DNA of 64,000 nt, from the IMG/VR virus record IMGVR_UViG_3300042894_007079, positions 1 through 64,000 of that record, one strand, 5' to 3'. The DNA comes from a virus. Positions 17,062 to 25,653 of the stretch are shown piece after piece (position 1 is the stretch's first letter; the number at the start of each line of letters is the position of its first letter). Both the position numbers and the translations under genes were made by a program. Under the pieces are notes generated by a model. It was not told the DNA's origin and made no database searches. It worked only from the letters and a program-made list of their open reading frames with translations.

Positions 17062-17958
17062 ATGAAAGTTGCTTTAACAACAGTCTCTGATGATAGAATG
17101 GGTAGAAAAGGTGGTAAGTATGCCGACACTCAAAATAAAATAAGAGATTACTTCGAGAAAAATATAAATTTTGGCATAAAAGATTTTTATTTTTATAACA
17201 TAGAAGATATCTTCAAAACCGAATTTTACAAACAGAACAAAAAAATAATAGACTGTTCAGAACCTGCCTTCAATGGTCGATGTTATAAACCATATGTTAT
17301 TCAACAAACACTTAATGAATTAGACTATGGTGATATTCTAATCTATAACGACGTCTCGCCAGAATGGTGGGAATCTATTTTTTTAGAACCAGTTTTGGAT
17401 TTGAATAATTACTCTTTAGATATAATTAAAGACTTATGTATACAAAACGGTGGTATATTGACAGTCGAGGCATTGTGGCACATAGGAGGTGAACAACATC
17501 CTCATACACATGAGTATTATACGCTTGAAGTCTGTATGAATAGAATGGGTATGTCTGAATTTAGGCATTCTTTACAACACGCATCTGGTATAGTAGTTTT
17601 GCAAAAATCTGAAAAAAGTATAAATTTTGTCGAGGATTGGTTGAAATATAATGTAATAGACGAATGTTGTTCTTTGATACAAATTAATGATGATGGGACC
17701 TATGGTAAGTATTATTGGGTTGAGGAAGTTGAGTTATACGGTAAGTTTGGTCACAGACACGATCAATCAATATCAGGATTGTTGATAAATAAAATGGGAA
17801 ATAAATTATTAAAATCAACTGGAAATTACAATTTTCTAAGTTATTGTCAAACAAATTTTAATTATCAATTTATTGATAGTGTAAAAGAACCTTTACCCTT
17901 TTATTACAAAAACACATTGATTGATGGTGAGTGGGTACCGGTTTTGTTAAGTAGATAA
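17062..17958 (+). CDS. Glycosyltransferase-like protein
   Basis: This 298-residue protein carries motifs of GT-A type sugar transferases found in capsule and surface-glycan loci: FNGRCYKPYVIQQTL, then YGDILIYNDVSPE (substrate pocket and acidic metal-binding stretch, an ND in place of a clean DxD), and FGHRHDQSISGLLINK near the end (HDQ motif of these families). It is coupled to the portal gene (2 nt gap), which is odd for a sugar enzyme and suggests modification of virion proteins or expression timed with late genes. Confidence 0.65.
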   Translation: MKVALTTVSDDRMGRKGGKYADTQNKIRDYFEKNINFGIKDFYFYNIEDIFKTEFYKQNKKIIDCSEPAFNGRCYKPYVIQQTLNELDYGDILIYNDVSPEWWESIFLEPVLDLNNYSLDIIKDLCIQNGGILTVEALWHIGGEQHPHTHEYYTLEVCMNRMGMSEFRHSLQHASGIVVLQKSEKSINFVEDWLKYNVIDECCSLIQINDDGTYGKYYWVEEVELYGKFGHRHDQSISGLLINKMGNKLLKSTGNYNFLSYCQTNFNYQFIDSVKEPLPFYYKNTLIDGEWVPVLLSR

Positions 17959-17961
17959 CCT

Positions 17962-18396
17962 TCAACATTCTAATATTTCATAGTCAATTTTAGTCAAAGA
18001 GCTTATGCCTTTTTCTAATATCTTATCTAATATATCATCTTTAGATACCCAATTTAATTTATACTCATTGATCAAATCGGTTATTTCTTTTTTCACTGAT
18101 TTCATTTTATAATTTTTAAATTTATTGGGAATTTTATTATCCAAAATAACATCTTTTGAGAGGTCATGTATTGAAAATTTAATTCCATATTTTGAATACA
18201 AATCCGCAAGTATATTGACATATTGGTCATTTAATATTGCATACATACACTCAAGTCCATTTTCATCTGTGTATTCTACCATAGAAACTTGAGAGTAGAT
18301 TTTTATAACATGGTCAACTTCTGGTCCTGACATAGACATTATAATTTCGTCAATTTCTGGTTGAGTATGTGTTGTTGTTACTTTAAAAAATTTCAT
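17962..18396 (-). CDS. Unrecognised 144-residue protein
   Basis: Mixed alpha/beta protein without recognised motif; the N-terminus MKFFKVTTTHTQPEIDEI is not of the leader type. It is the last gene of a minus-strand run: it overlaps the preceding gene by 4 nt, which in turn overlaps the rnr stop by 1 nt, so all three are translationally coupled. Confidence 0.55.
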   Translation of the reverse strand: MKFFKVTTTHTQPEIDEIIMSMSGPEVDHVIKIYSQVSMVEYTDENGLECMYAILNDQYVNILADLYSKYGIKFSIHDLSKDVILDNKIPNKFKNYKMKSVKKEITDLINEYKLNWVSKDDILDKILEKGISSLTKIDYEILEC

Positions 18397-18821
18397 GCTG
18401 CTTTTTTTGGTAGTTCAAAATAAAAATCAATTACTTGTCCTACTTTTATATGAGTATTTTGATAAAGTTTTAAATCTATATTGCTATCAAGTAAGTTTCT
18501 TAGAATATTTCCAAATGTTGTATTTAAAGCAGTTATCGAGACTTTTAAGTCAATGACATTATTTTCTAATATTATAAACGTTAGTTTGTTTATGACAGCG
18601 CACGCACCACTTGTATTCATTATATCAGTTGATATATTTACATAGAAAACACTTTGTGAATTAGGAATGTCAACTTCAAATTCTATCTTTTTATCTGATT
18701 CTAATAACTGATTTAGATTTATTTCTCGTTTGTATTTTTTCCAATTTGAAAATCTAGATAATAAATTCTCATAATCACTTATTTTATTATTATTTAACTC
18801 TACATTAAATTCACTTTTCAT
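18393..18821 (-). CDS. Unrecognised 142-residue protein
   Basis: A beta-rich protein (IEFEVDIPNSQSVFYVNIST, LTFIILENNVIDLKVSIT) with a helical N-terminus. No family recognised. It overlaps genes on both sides (1 nt with rnr, 4 nt with the next), so it may act with RNase R, but this is inferred from context only. Confidence 0.55.
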   Translation of the reverse strand: MKSEFNVELNNNKISDYENLLSRFSNWKKYKREINLNQLLESDKKIEFEVDIPNSQSVFYVNISTDIMNTSGACAVINKLTFIILENNVIDLKVSITALNTTFGNILRNLLDSNIDLKLYQNTHIKVGQVIDFYFELPKKAA

Positions 18822-20698
18822 TAGAATAAACTAAAATCAATTTGTTTCTTTTCTAAATCAACTCCCATAACTACAACTTTGATTGGGTCTCCCAATCTTA
18901 TTTTATTACCCATTTCATCTGATATCGTGTAATTATCCAGGTCTAGTTTTACTTTACCAATTGTTGAATATCTAACTAATCCCTCGCATTTAGATTCTGT
19001 TAATTCTACATACATTCCCCAATCTGTAACTCCTGATACAATTCCATCATAAACATGTCCAATTTTGTCTTGTAAGTATTCTGCTTGTTTATATTTTATA
19101 GAGTCTCTTTGAGCTTTTGAAGACAGTAATTCTCTATTAGAACACCATTTTGCTTGGTCTTCTATTTTACCGGGATTTCCTTGTTTTCCTTTATTTAGGT
19201 AATCAAAAAGAATTCTGTGTGTTATTAAGTCGGGATATCTTCTAATTGGTGAAGTAAAGTGTGAGTAGTGACTGAAACCTAATCCGTAATGACCGATGTT
19301 CTTAATCGTGTAAGTTGCTTTAGACATACATCTTGTAACAAGTGTTTGTATCATATTTTCTTCCGGTGTTCCTTTGATGTCCTTAAGAAGTTGATTTATT
19401 GATGATTTTAGTTCGTCTCCTTCTCCCTGAAGTGAGACACTGTGTCCGAAGTTTTGGCAAACATTTTCTAATTGAATTAATTTTTCTTCGTTTGGTGTGT
19501 CATGAACTCGATATACATTAAACCACTGGTTGTCTGAAAGAATTTTAGCAACTGATTTATTCGCCAGTAGCATAAATTCTTCAATTAGTTTGTTAGCCTC
19601 TTTTTGTTCTTTAAAGTAAACACCAATTGGTTTCTTGTTGTCTTCTGCTAATTTGAATCTTACTTCAATTCCACCCATCTCAATAGAACCATCTTTAATT
19701 CTTTTCTTTCTGATTTTTTGAGCAAGTCCATTTAGAATTCTAATTTCATTGTAAAAGTCACCGTCAAATCCTTCGATTATTTCTTGAGCTTCTTCATATG
19801 TAAATCTTCTATCAGAGTGAATTACTGTTTTACCGTGCCATTCTTTTAATATTTTACCATCTTTGTCAATGTTAAATATTACTGAAAATGCCAATCTATC
19901 TTCATGTGGTTTTAAAGAACATATTCCGTTACTCAATCTTTCCGGTAACATAGCAACACATCTATCGACGAGATATACAGATGTAGCTCTTTTAAAAGCT
20001 TCTTCATCTAATTTTGTACCTGGTTTAACATAATGCCCGACATCGGCAATATGAACACCAACTTCTATATTATTTTCATTGATTACTTGAATTGAAATGG
20101 CATCATCAAAATCTCTAGCATCTACTGGGTCGATTGTTATAGTAGTAATATTTCTAATATCTTTTCTTTTAATAATTTCATTTTCAAAGATAACTTCTGG
20201 TACTAATTCAGATTCATTTAGTACATCTTGTGGAAAATCAACTGGTAGGTTGTACTCGTACATAATTGAATTCATTTCGGCGTTGTTATCACCTGCGTCT
20301 CCGAGAATTTTAATTATTTTTCCTTGTGGTGATTTTGAGTCTTCCCATTTTGTTAGCTCGACTATAACTTTTTGACCATCTTTTGCGACTAAACCGCCTT
20401 TGATGTAAAAATCTACAGATAGTTTATCACTATCTGAAATTACAAATGTGGATTTTTTTCCAATTTGTACTCTACCGACAAATTCTTTTCTAAATCTTGA
20501 GATTACCTCTACTACTTTTCCTTCTAACTTCTTTTCACCTTTGAATATTTCTACAGTTACTGTATCTAAATGTAAAGATGTGTTGGTATTTTTTCGATGT
20601 ATAAAGATTGATTTGTCTTCTATTGTTAAACTAGCATTCCCGTTATTTGAGAATTCTATTTGACCTTTATATCGGTCACCTTCTATTAATTGTATCAT
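18821..20698 (-). CDS. rnr: RNase R-type 3'-5' exoribonuclease
   Basis: RNase R degrades structured RNA and, with tmRNA-SmpB, non-stop mRNA. The 625 residues hold two cold-shock domains (about 1-150), the RNB catalytic domain and a C-terminal S1 domain (about 550-625). The metal-binding aspartates are complete in TIDPVDARDFDDA (Asp190, 196, 198, 199); HFTSPIRRYPDL and GHYGLGFSHY are also intact. It lacks the N-terminal helix-turn-helix and the basic C-terminal tail of E. coli RNase R and closely resembles Bacteroidetes enzymes. It heads a three-gene coupled run. Its presence with a tmRNA gene on the same phage suggests a joint role. Confidence 0.95.
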   Translation of the reverse strand: MIQLIEGDRYKGQIEFSNNGNASLTIEDKSIFIHRKNTNTSLHLDTVTVEIFKGEKKLEGKVVEVISRFRKEFVGRVQIGKKSTFVISDSDKLSVDFYIKGGLVAKDGQKVIVELTKWEDSKSPQGKIIKILGDAGDNNAEMNSIMYEYNLPVDFPQDVLNESELVPEVIFENEIIKRKDIRNITTITIDPVDARDFDDAISIQVINENNIEVGVHIADVGHYVKPGTKLDEEAFKRATSVYLVDRCVAMLPERLSNGICSLKPHEDRLAFSVIFNIDKDGKILKEWHGKTVIHSDRRFTYEEAQEIIEGFDGDFYNEIRILNGLAQKIRKKRIKDGSIEMGGIEVRFKLAEDNKKPIGVYFKEQKEANKLIEEFMLLANKSVAKILSDNQWFNVYRVHDTPNEEKLIQLENVCQNFGHSVSLQGEGDELKSSINQLLKDIKGTPEENMIQTLVTRCMSKATYTIKNIGHYGLGFSHYSHFTSPIRRYPDLITHRILFDYLNKGKQGNPGKIEDQAKWCSNRELLSSKAQRDSIKYKQAEYLQDKIGHVYDGIVSGVTDWGMYVELTESKCEGLVRYSTIGKVKLDLDNYTISDEMGNKIRLGDPIKVVVMGVDLEKKQIDFSLF

Positions 20699-20714
20699 AG
20701 AAGTTTTATTATTA

Positions 20715-21107
20715 TTAATCTTTTTGTTTAGTATTTTTAGAAATGTTGTCTACTCCGTATTTTTTCATAAGAGTTTTTTTCATCTTACTCATAACTTTTT
20801 TATTTTGAATAGGATAGTCAACACCATAATTTTTTTGAAGACTTTCTTTGCGTTTCTTTTCTGAACATTTTCTACAACTATATTCACCCCATTTATTGTC
20901 GTATTTGACATAGTTTTTGAATATTACGTCTTTTTCAATTCCACAGGAATCACACTTACATTTAATTCTATAATGTGAACCTTTTGATAGTAGTTCTACT
21001 GGAATTAAAAGTTCTTCTCCTATAGTAATATCATCATAGCCCATGTTCTCATAGTATGAGAAATTGGCTTCATTTATTTTAATTGATATCTCTCTGGTTA
21101 TAATCAT
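20715..21107 (-). CDS. Zinc-finger protein with YGVD repeats, possible endonuclease remnant
   Basis: The 130-residue protein has a CxC-x2-C...CxxC cluster (CKCDSCGIEKD with YSCRKCSEKK), likely a zinc ribbon, followed by two KKYGVD-type repeats (LQKNYGVDYPIQNKK, LMKKYGVDNISKNTK). Such YGVDN repeats occur in long phage proteins associated with homing or restriction-like endonucleases. Here the frame stops right after the second repeat, so it may be a truncated relic. It lies 16 nt upstream of rnr. Confidence 0.5.
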   Translation of the reverse strand: MIITREISIKINEANFSYYENMGYDDITIGEELLIPVELLSKGSHYRIKCKCDSCGIEKDVIFKNYVKYDNKWGEYSCRKCSEKKRKESLQKNYGVDYPIQNKKVMSKMKKTLMKKYGVDNISKNTKQKD

Positions 21108-21286
21108 AAAAAACCGTCAAAAATTTAAGTTATTTATTAAATGATATCTTCTCCCTTTTGAATTTTACATGACTTTTTGATACCAATGGATTCCAACGAC
21201 TATAAAAAATCCACCTTTGAATTTTTTTAAAAAACCGCTTATTATATATACTTCATCTGAATAGGGTAAAAAATAATTATTTTTAA

Positions 21287-23392
21287 ATGAAACCAGTATT
21301 AATCGTAGAAAATTCAACGAATGCTCTAATACGAGAAAATGCGTCCGGTAAAAAAGACTACGTTTTAGGCGGTACCTTCACTGAATTTGGTGTGAAGAAC
21401 CGTAATGAGCGTATCTACACGGCCGACAGATTCTTGCCAGCATTGGACGAATTAAATGAAAGAATGAATAGCCTTGGTGCTGTTTATGGTGAGTTCGATC
21501 ACCCAGATGTTTTTGACACTTCGTTAGCAAGAGCATCCCACATTATCACAAAAGCACAGTATGTTAAAGAACAAAACATCGTTGCTGGTGAAATCCGACT
21601 TCTAAGCACTTATTGGGGTAAAGAGGCTAAAGCATTGGTAGACGATGGTTGTCCAGTATTCGTTTCTTCTAGAGCGGCTGGTATTACTGAGTCTGATGGT
21701 TCTGTTTCTTTAAAGAAGTTATTCACTTATGATATCGTAGCTGACCCAGGTTTTGCGTCAGCAAAAATGAGTGTAAAGGTTCTTAATGAGTCTTTAGGTT
21801 ACACTAATCCGCAATCTAACTTTAGGATATATGAAATGTCCGACGAGTCAAAAATAAATGAATTATTCAATATGAACAATAACGAGTTTGTAACTAAAAA
21901 ACAGTTAACAGATTATTCACAATATCTGGTAAACGAAATTGCTTCTACTAAAAAAGAGGTAAAAAGTGCTATCACTAAGGGTAATATGTCTCCTAAGAAA
22001 TTAGAGCAATTACTTGAGTACTATGAAGAATTAAACAACACTAATGAGAAAGTTGTTAAATATTTAGATTACTTAGCTGAAAAAATTCAAGTTGTAGTTA
22101 ATGAGAACAAATCTCTTAAATCAACAACTGAAAAATTAGCTAAACATAATGACTATTTAGCTGAAAATCTTGAGAAAGCAATTAACTACACTGAGTATGT
22201 TGCTGAAAATCTTGACAAAAATATCGAGTATTCTGAGTATTTAGCTGAGAATTTAGATAGAAACATTTCTTATTCGGAATATATTGCTGAAAACTTAGAT
22301 AAAAATATTTCTTACTCTGAGTATTTAGCTGAAAACTTAGATAAGAATATTGCTTACTCTGAGTATATCGCTGAAAATCTTGATAAAAACATCGCTTACT
22401 CTGAATACATCGCTGAAAACTTAGATAAGAATATTGCTTACTCTGAGTATATCGCTGAGCACGTTGATAATTCAATTGCTTATTCTGAATATTTAGCTGA
22501 GCATGTTGAGGGTAACATCGCTTACTCCGAATACATCGCTGAACATTTAGATGATAATATTGCTTATTCTGAATATATCGCTGAAAATCTTGACAAATCA
22601 ATTAACTATCAAGGAATGATTGTTGAGAAATTAAATACAAAAGGAAGTAGATTATTTGAATCTATGGATGAGGCTTTTCCTTCATTAACTTCTGCTGGTT
22701 TTGAAAACGTAGAAGATGAAAAAGAGGAAGAACAATCACATAATTATGATTATAAAGGAATGCCATCAAAAGAAGATGATGAAAAACATTATATGATGAA
22801 TAAAGATGATGAAGATGTAATGGATAAAGAAGAGAATATGGAACCAAACTCTTATGAGGTTTCTGGAAACAATGACTCTGAATTATCTGAATCTATTAAT
22901 AAACTTATTGAAGAAGCTAAAAAACGTAAAGTTTCTGAAACAACTGACTTGAATTTCTTAAAGTTCTTAAACAAGTCTCAAGTTGACAGCTATTATGCAC
23001 TATCCGATGAGGAACAAGAATCTGTAAAACTTCACATAAACGAAAGAAGTTACTTCACACAGAAAGATGTTCTTACATTAGTTGCTGAAGCTCTATCTAC
23101 TAAGAACGAAACTCTTGAAGAAAGAGTAATCAGATTAATGCCTGAAAACACTAAGGCTATCTGGGAACAGTTGACAGACTCTTCTAAAAAATCGGTGCTT
23201 TCACAAGCAAGACTTTATCCTGAAGATGTTTTAAAAACTGAATCACAAGTTGAACATTTCTGGTTAACTAGAAATCTCAAAAAGAATGAATCTGTGACTA
23301 AAAAATTAGTTTCTCACGAAGCTCTTATCCAAGAGGATAAACTTTCTGACAATGAAGCTCAAGCAATTTTAGAAAGATTCAAAAACATTTAA
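21287..23392 (+). CDS. gp21: Prohead protease (gp21-like) fused to a scaffold/core domain
   Basis: Residues 1-170 match the U9/S80 prohead protease: NRNERIYTADRFLPAL, then VYGEFDHPD (catalytic His72) and PVFVSSRAAG (catalytic Ser127/128). A KVLNES site (Glu168) at the end of the protease region fits self-cleavage. Residues 190-480 form a long coiled coil with eleven 14-residue repeats, followed by a Glu/Asp-rich linker and a helical C-terminal part (540-701). In T4, protease gp21 and scaffold gp22 are separate genes; here one 701-residue chain appears to do both jobs. A TTATTATATATA box lies about 36 nt upstream, and the major capsid gene follows. Confidence 0.85.
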   Translation: MKPVLIVENSTNALIRENASGKKDYVLGGTFTEFGVKNRNERIYTADRFLPALDELNERMNSLGAVYGEFDHPDVFDTSLARASHIITKAQYVKEQNIVAGEIRLLSTYWGKEAKALVDDGCPVFVSSRAAGITESDGSVSLKKLFTYDIVADPGFASAKMSVKVLNESLGYTNPQSNFRIYEMSDESKINELFNMNNNEFVTKKQLTDYSQYLVNEIASTKKEVKSAITKGNMSPKKLEQLLEYYEELNNTNEKVVKYLDYLAEKIQVVVNENKSLKSTTEKLAKHNDYLAENLEKAINYTEYVAENLDKNIEYSEYLAENLDRNISYSEYIAENLDKNISYSEYLAENLDKNIAYSEYIAENLDKNIAYSEYIAENLDKNIAYSEYIAEHVDNSIAYSEYLAEHVEGNIAYSEYIAEHLDDNIAYSEYIAENLDKSINYQGMIVEKLNTKGSRLFESMDEAFPSLTSAGFENVEDEKEEEQSHNYDYKGMPSKEDDEKHYMMNKDDEDVMDKEENMEPNSYEVSGNNDSELSESINKLIEEAKKRKVSETTDLNFLKFLNKSQVDSYYALSDEEQESVKLHINERSYFTQKDVLTLVAEALSTKNETLEERVIRLMPENTKAIWEQLTDSSKKSVLSQARLYPEDVLKTESQVEHFWLTRNLKKNESVTKKLVSHEALIQEDKLSDNEAQAILERFKNI
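22151..22612 (+). repeat. Eleven 42-bp repeats coding a 14-residue coiled-coil unit
   Basis: The consensus unit is EYIAENLDKNIAYS. Fourteen residues equal two heptads, so the array should form an uninterrupted coiled coil. Central copies are almost identical; the first and last diverge. Confidence 0.9.
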
Positions 23393-23471
23393 TCTATAAA
23401 AAATCCACACCTTCAAAAATAAGGTAAATAAAGGGTTATATATAGATAACAAAAAAAATAAAATTAAAACT

Positions 23472-25175
23472 ATGTCACACATTAGAATAGACAAATCAAA
23501 AGCTGTTAAGAAGTGGTCTCCAGTATTGGAAAACATGGGTGTTACGGGTGAAAGAGTAGAATGGATGGCGGAATACGCTGAGTTCCACTCAATCAACGAA
23601 AACGCTTACGTTAACGCTTCTAACGTATCAGGTATGGGCGCTGTTGTAGCTGCTCAGCCTGCTTCATTAGCAGGTCAAACTGCTCTTACATCTGGTTCAC
23701 AAATTGGATCAGGTGATGTTGGTCAAAACTTATTACCAGTTGCAATGAAAATTGCTGCTCAAACAATCGGTCTTGATCTTGTTGCTGTTAAACCTTCTCC
23801 AGGTCCAAAAATCGATTTACTTTACATTGACTTCCGTTATGATGATACAAGAGATGGAGCAAACGACGAGAGACCACAAGTATTCAAATTATACGCATCT
23901 AACGTTGCTGCTATCAACACTGCTATCGTAGCTGACTTAGCTGCTGCTACTCCAGCAATCGTACAATCATCAGGTGGTTTACAAGGTGGTAGATTATTCT
24001 ACAACATCAATACAGGTGCTTCTGCTACCACTGACACAGGATCTAAGCTAAACTTAGTTGAGTTCTTAGGTTTCTCTCGTGTAGATGGATATCCAATGTT
24101 CAAAGCTTACAGACAGTTTAACACTGCTCACACAGCGGTTGGAACTGCTGGTACTCTTTGGTCTTTCGATCCAACAAGAAACACATTTAACCCAACTGCT
24201 TCTATGGTATCTCAAATCGTTGATATCTCTGGTGTTGTTCCTAACGCTGGTACAAAAGAAATCCAATTGGTATCTGCTCTTGAAGATCATATCCCAGGAT
24301 TCTCTGCAAACTGGACACAAGGTGGAACTGGTTTCACAGGTAATTATCCAATGTCTCGTCAAGATGATGATGATACTTATTCTGGTGTTATTGGACCAAA
24401 AATCTCTTCTAAAACTATCGCAGTTGGTACTATCGAAGTATCTTCAGCTCTTAGAAGAACTGAAATTGAAGATATCAAAGCTAACACAGGTATGGATATC
24501 GTTCAAAAAATGGAATCTATCCTTGTTAATGAATTATCTCAAACAATTTCTAAGCAAATCGTTGCTAAGATTTTTGAAATGGGTGAACTTAACAGAACAT
24601 CTGCTCCTGCTGCTTCAAATACTTATTCTGGTAATATCACAAATATGACAATATTTGACTTAGATACAGAGTATGCTACAGGTGCTGGTGCTGCTGTAGG
24701 TGGTGAAACTACTCACGCTGTACAAAGAAAACTTATCACTAAGATTGCTCACGCTTCTAACTACATCGCTACTGAAGGTCGTGTAGGTCCAGCTCAATAC
24801 CTTATCACAAACGGAGGTCTTGCTGCAGCTCTTTCTGATATTTCTGGATACACAATCAATCCACTTAAGTCTAAATTAAACGGACAAGGTCAATTGTACC
24901 CTGTAGGTTCAATTGGTGATATCTCTATCTATGTTGATCCATACATGAGATATAATGACAACAGAGTTGTTCTTGGTAGAAAGAACAATCCTGACCAACC
25001 AGGTATCATTTTCGTACCTTACTTAATGGCTCAGTCAATCTCTATCATTTCTGAAGCTACATTCGCTCCAAGAATGTTACTAAGAAGTAGATATGCAGTT
25101 GCTGAAGTTGGTTGGTTCCCACAAAAGCAGTTTATGACTATTAGAGTTGACGACGCTTACGGTCTACTTAACTAA
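23472..25175 (+). CDS. gp23: Major capsid protein gp23-like
   Basis: A 567-residue HK97-fold capsid protein of the T4 gp23 group. Residues 1-43 form the delta-like N-terminal part (SKAVKKWSPVLENMG) ending at SINE43, followed by NAYVNAS; cleavage after Glu43 would match the T4-type hydrophobic-x-Glu rule. The segment ALRRTEIEDIKANTGMD and the helix with ESILVNELSQTI correspond to the gp23 spine-helix region, and SNYIATEGRVGPAQY and NNPDQPGIIFVPY to the P-domain/C-terminal part. Codon use here looks tuned (many GCT, GGT and AAC), as expected for a very highly expressed gene. It sits between the protease/scaffold and a terminator. Confidence 0.93.
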   Translation: MSHIRIDKSKAVKKWSPVLENMGVTGERVEWMAEYAEFHSINENAYVNASNVSGMGAVVAAQPASLAGQTALTSGSQIGSGDVGQNLLPVAMKIAAQTIGLDLVAVKPSPGPKIDLLYIDFRYDDTRDGANDERPQVFKLYASNVAAINTAIVADLAAATPAIVQSSGGLQGGRLFYNINTGASATTDTGSKLNLVEFLGFSRVDGYPMFKAYRQFNTAHTAVGTAGTLWSFDPTRNTFNPTASMVSQIVDISGVVPNAGTKEIQLVSALEDHIPGFSANWTQGGTGFTGNYPMSRQDDDDTYSGVIGPKISSKTIAVGTIEVSSALRRTEIEDIKANTGMDIVQKMESILVNELSQTISKQIVAKIFEMGELNRTSAPAASNTYSGNITNMTIFDLDTEYATGAGAAVGGETTHAVQRKLITKIAHASNYIATEGRVGPAQYLITNGGLAAALSDISGYTINPLKSKLNGQGQLYPVGSIGDISIYVDPYMRYNDNRVVLGRKNNPDQPGIIFVPYLMAQSISIISEATFAPRMLLRSRYAVAEVGWFPQKQFMTIRVDDAYGLLN

Positions 25176-25200
25176 TAATAGTTCTACTGAAATATTCAAA

Positions 25201-25230
25201 AAAGACCTCCAAATGGAGGTCTTTTTTGTT
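25201..25230 (+). terminator. Rho-independent terminator after the major capsid gene
   Basis: A 10-bp stem (AAAGACCTCC/GGAGGTCTTT) with an AAAT loop and T tail. Confidence 0.92.
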
Positions 25231-25239
25231 TTATATAAA

Positions 25240-25249
25240 TTAATATATA
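25240..25249 (+). promoter_or_regulatory. Putative late promoter box, 4 nt from the start codon
   Basis: TTAATATATA ends 4 nt before the ATG of the NFACT-R gene and directly follows a terminator. Confidence 0.6.
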
Positions 25250-25253
25250 TGAT

Positions 25254-25637
25254 ATGAAACATTTAAAACAATTTGAATCTAAAAAAGAAAAGTTTCCTGA
25301 TATTAAAAAAATGGAAGTAGATGGATATACTATTCAACTTGGTAGAAATGCTAAATCAAATGATTATTTAACTTTTATAGTTGCCGATGATGAAGACATT
25401 TGGATGCATGTTAAGGGTGTTCCTGGAAGCCATGTTGTTATAAGAGTTAGCGAAAACCTACCAACACAGGAAATAATAAAGTTTGCGGCTAACCTTGCTA
25501 AGAAAAATAGTAAAGCACCAAAAGACCAATCTGCAACTGTAGTTTTTTGCCAGAGAAAATATGTAAAAAAAGAAACTGGTATGAATGATGGTCAGGTAAG
25601 AGTTGATTACGTAAATGCGGAAGAAATCAGTATTTAA
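25254..25637 (+). CDS. Stand-alone NFACT-R (DUF814) RNA-binding protein with capsid-targeting-like leader
   Basis: After the leader MKHLKQFESKK, residues about 22-115 match the NFACT-R domain of RqcH/FbpA-type proteins, which in full-length RqcH helps hold stalled ribosomal complexes during alanine tailing. The hallmark motifs are all present in order: IQLGRNAKSNDYLTF, DIWMHVKGVPGSHVVIR, a helix with AANLAKKNSKA, and QRKYVKKETGMNDGQV. The NFACT-N, helix-hairpin-helix and coiled-coil parts of RqcH are absent. At 127 residues it is a one-domain protein. It could bind tRNA, rRNA or stalled complexes; the leader suggests delivery in the virion. Confidence 0.85.
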   Translation: MKHLKQFESKKEKFPDIKKMEVDGYTIQLGRNAKSNDYLTFIVADDEDIWMHVKGVPGSHVVIRVSENLPTQEIIKFAANLAKKNSKAPKDQSATVVFCQRKYVKKETGMNDGQVRVDYVNAEEISI

Positions 25638-25639
25638 AT

Positions 25640-25649
25640 TTAATATATA
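25640..25649 (+). promoter_or_regulatory. Putative late promoter box, 4 nt from the start codon
   Basis: TTAATATATA begins 3 nt after the NFACT-R gene ends and ends 4 nt before the metallopeptidase ATG. Confidence 0.55.
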
Positions 25650-25653
25650 ATCT

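Noticed and set aside
22182-22601. Antisense open frame over the scaffold repeats
   Set aside because: It is the shadow of the 42-bp repeat; composition is unnatural (Gln/Tyr/Arg repeats).
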